Position numbers and translations under genes: made by a program
DNA from: Tagaea sp.
GTDB taxonomy: Bacteria > Pseudomonadota > Alphaproteobacteria > CACIAM-22H2
Length of the DNA: 5,699 nucleotides
Reading direction: 5' to 3'
NCBI GenBank assembly: GCA_023653245.1
Contig: JAMNXK010000164.1
Location: 1 to 5,699, forward strand
Notes under the pieces: generated by a model
Database searches by the model: none
What the model was told of the DNA's origin: nothing
What the model saw: the letters and a program-made list of their open reading frames with translations, nothing else
In this document: positions 5,166 to 5,699 of the stretch, in pieces
Layout of the letters: every line of letters starts with the position of its first letter
Numbering within the stretch: position 1 is the first letter of the stretch

Positions 5166-5699
5166 ATGAAGCGGCAGCGCAATCGCGGGCATGGCGGCCA
5201 TCACGGCGGCGGCGGTCACTCGAACAATTATCGCGGCAACGGCGGTGGCGGCGGCGGGGGCGGTGGCGGCGGCGGGCAACGCTCGAACGTACCGTTCCGC
5301 GCCCAGAATTTCGACTCGGCCGGCCCGGATGTGCGCATCCGGGGCAACGCCTTCCAGGTGCTGGAGAAGTATCTGGCCCTCGCGCGCGACGCCTCGTCCT
5401 CGGGCGACCGCGTGGCGGCGGAGAACTACTATCAGCATGCGGAGCACTATTTCCGCATGATCAACGCCAACCAAGAACAGTTCCCGCCGCAGCGCCCGCC
5501 CCAGCAGGGCTATCAGGGCGCGCCGCCGCAGCAAGGCCATCCGCAAGGCGGCGGCGGCTACGCGCCTGCGGGCGACGGACAGCCCGTGCCGGGCCTGGAA
5601 ACGCCGGGGATGGGCCCGCAGCCGGCCGCAGTCGTCGTCCATACCCAGCCGCATATGCCCAATTTGTCGGCCGCGGCTCCCCAAGGTGCGATCCAACAA
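5166..5699 (+). CDS. DUF4167 domain-containing protein, 3' partial
   Basis: The frame is open from ATG 5166 to the window end (178 codons visible, no stop), so the C-terminus is missing. The N-terminus (MKRQRNRGHGGHHGGGGHS) is rich in Arg, Gly, His and Asn and runs into twelve glycines (26-37). A conserved folded block follows at about residues 38-105, with SNVPFRAQNFDSAGPDVRIRG, NAFQVLEKYLALARDA and SSGDRVAAENYYQHAEHYFRMI; this is the DUF4167 signature. The rest is low complexity, rich in Gln, Pro and Gly. I know of no established function for DUF4167; the basic Gly-rich tail resembles RNA-binding tails, but that is inference. There is no signal peptide or membrane segment, so it is probably cytoplasmic. 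Location after prmC is familiar from alphaproteobacterial genomes. A GGAG ribosome site supports the start. It has its own upstream region and is probably not coupled to prmC. Confidence 0.92.
   Translation, partial: MKRQRNRGHGGHHGGGGHSNNYRGNGGGGGGGGGGGGQRSNVPFRAQNFDSAGPDVRIRGNAFQVLEKYLALARDASSSGDRVAAENYYQHAEHYFRMINANQEQFPPQRPPQQGYQGAPPQQGHPQGGGGYAPAGDGQPVPGLETPGMGPQPAAVVVHTQPHMPNLSAAAPQGAIQQ
5241..5276 (+). repeat. Perfect 18-bp tandem duplication coding for poly-glycine
   Basis: The unit ggcggtggcggcggcggg occurs twice head to tail (5241-5258 and 5259-5276), encoding twelve consecutive glycines in the N-terminal tail of the DUF4167 protein. Identity extends to the third codon positions (GGT and GGG at matching places), so this looks like a recent slippage or duplication event and not selection for glycine alone. 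Copy changes would stay in frame. Confidence 0.85.

Noticed and set aside
4888..5169. 93-codon + strand frame opening with TTG after prmC and ending in a TGA that overlaps the DUF4167 ATG
   Set aside because: The start lies inside the terminator-like hairpin with no ribosome site. Codon use (AGG, CGA, AGT, AAA, CCA) is unlike the neighbouring genes, and the product is a low-complexity basic chain with no recognisable domain. The stop/start overlap is probably chance.
5031..5699. 222-codon open frame on the minus strand opposite DUF4167
   Set aside because: It is antisense to a recognised DUF4167 coding region and rich in Ala/Val/Arg from complementing Gly/Gln/Pro codons. It is a shadow of the + strand gene.

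Overview
This is a GC-rich, gene-dense window with every recognisable gene on the + strand. It looks like an alphaproteobacterium, probably Rhodospirillales-like. The reasons are a DUF4167 gene (a family found almost only in Alphaproteobacteria), the RodZ/DUF4115 C-terminus upstream of ispG, strong preference for CGC and GCG codons, and the ispG / prfA-prmC / DUF4167 neighbourhood. The taxonomic call rests on recognition, not on a search.

Layout: (1) 2-442, the 3' end of a rodZ-like morphogenesis gene, cut by the window edge. (2) 443-516, a short gap with an AT-rich TATATA candidate -10 element and a GC hairpin. (3) 517-1635 ispG, the 4Fe-4S enzyme of the MEP isoprenoid pathway. (4) 1636-1679, a 44-nt gap holding most of a 12-codon mini-ORF (1632-1670). 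Its ATG overlaps the ispG stop and its UAG lies in the hemA frame, 9 nt before hemA. (5) 1680-2936 hemA, glutamyl-tRNA reductase, with a GTG start. (6) 2933-4000 prfA, release factor 1. (7) 3997-4866 prmC, the methyltransferase that modifies the GGQ glutamine of release factors. (8) 4867-5165, about 300 nt without a credible gene but rich in perfect hairpins, including a terminator-like element that reads on the minus strand. (9) 5166-5699, a DUF4167 gene running off the window.

The hemA/prfA and prfA/prmC junctions are 4-base stop/start overlaps (ATGA, GTGA), which suggests one translationally coupled operon. PrmC acts directly on the product of the gene before it. HemA starts tetrapyrrole synthesis by the C5 route, and IspG makes isoprenoid precursor. 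The order resembles a merger of two clusters known from E. coli (rodZ-ispG-hisS and hemA-prfA-prmC) without hisS.

Most of the window is ordinary housekeeping sequence. The points most worth a second look are the in-frame UAG mini-ORF just before hemA-prfA (RF1 is the factor that reads UAG), the C5-pathway HemA in an apparent alphaproteobacterium, and the structured region before DUF4167 with its mutually exclusive pairing option. No defence system, mobile element, CRISPR array, tRNA or rRNA was seen.
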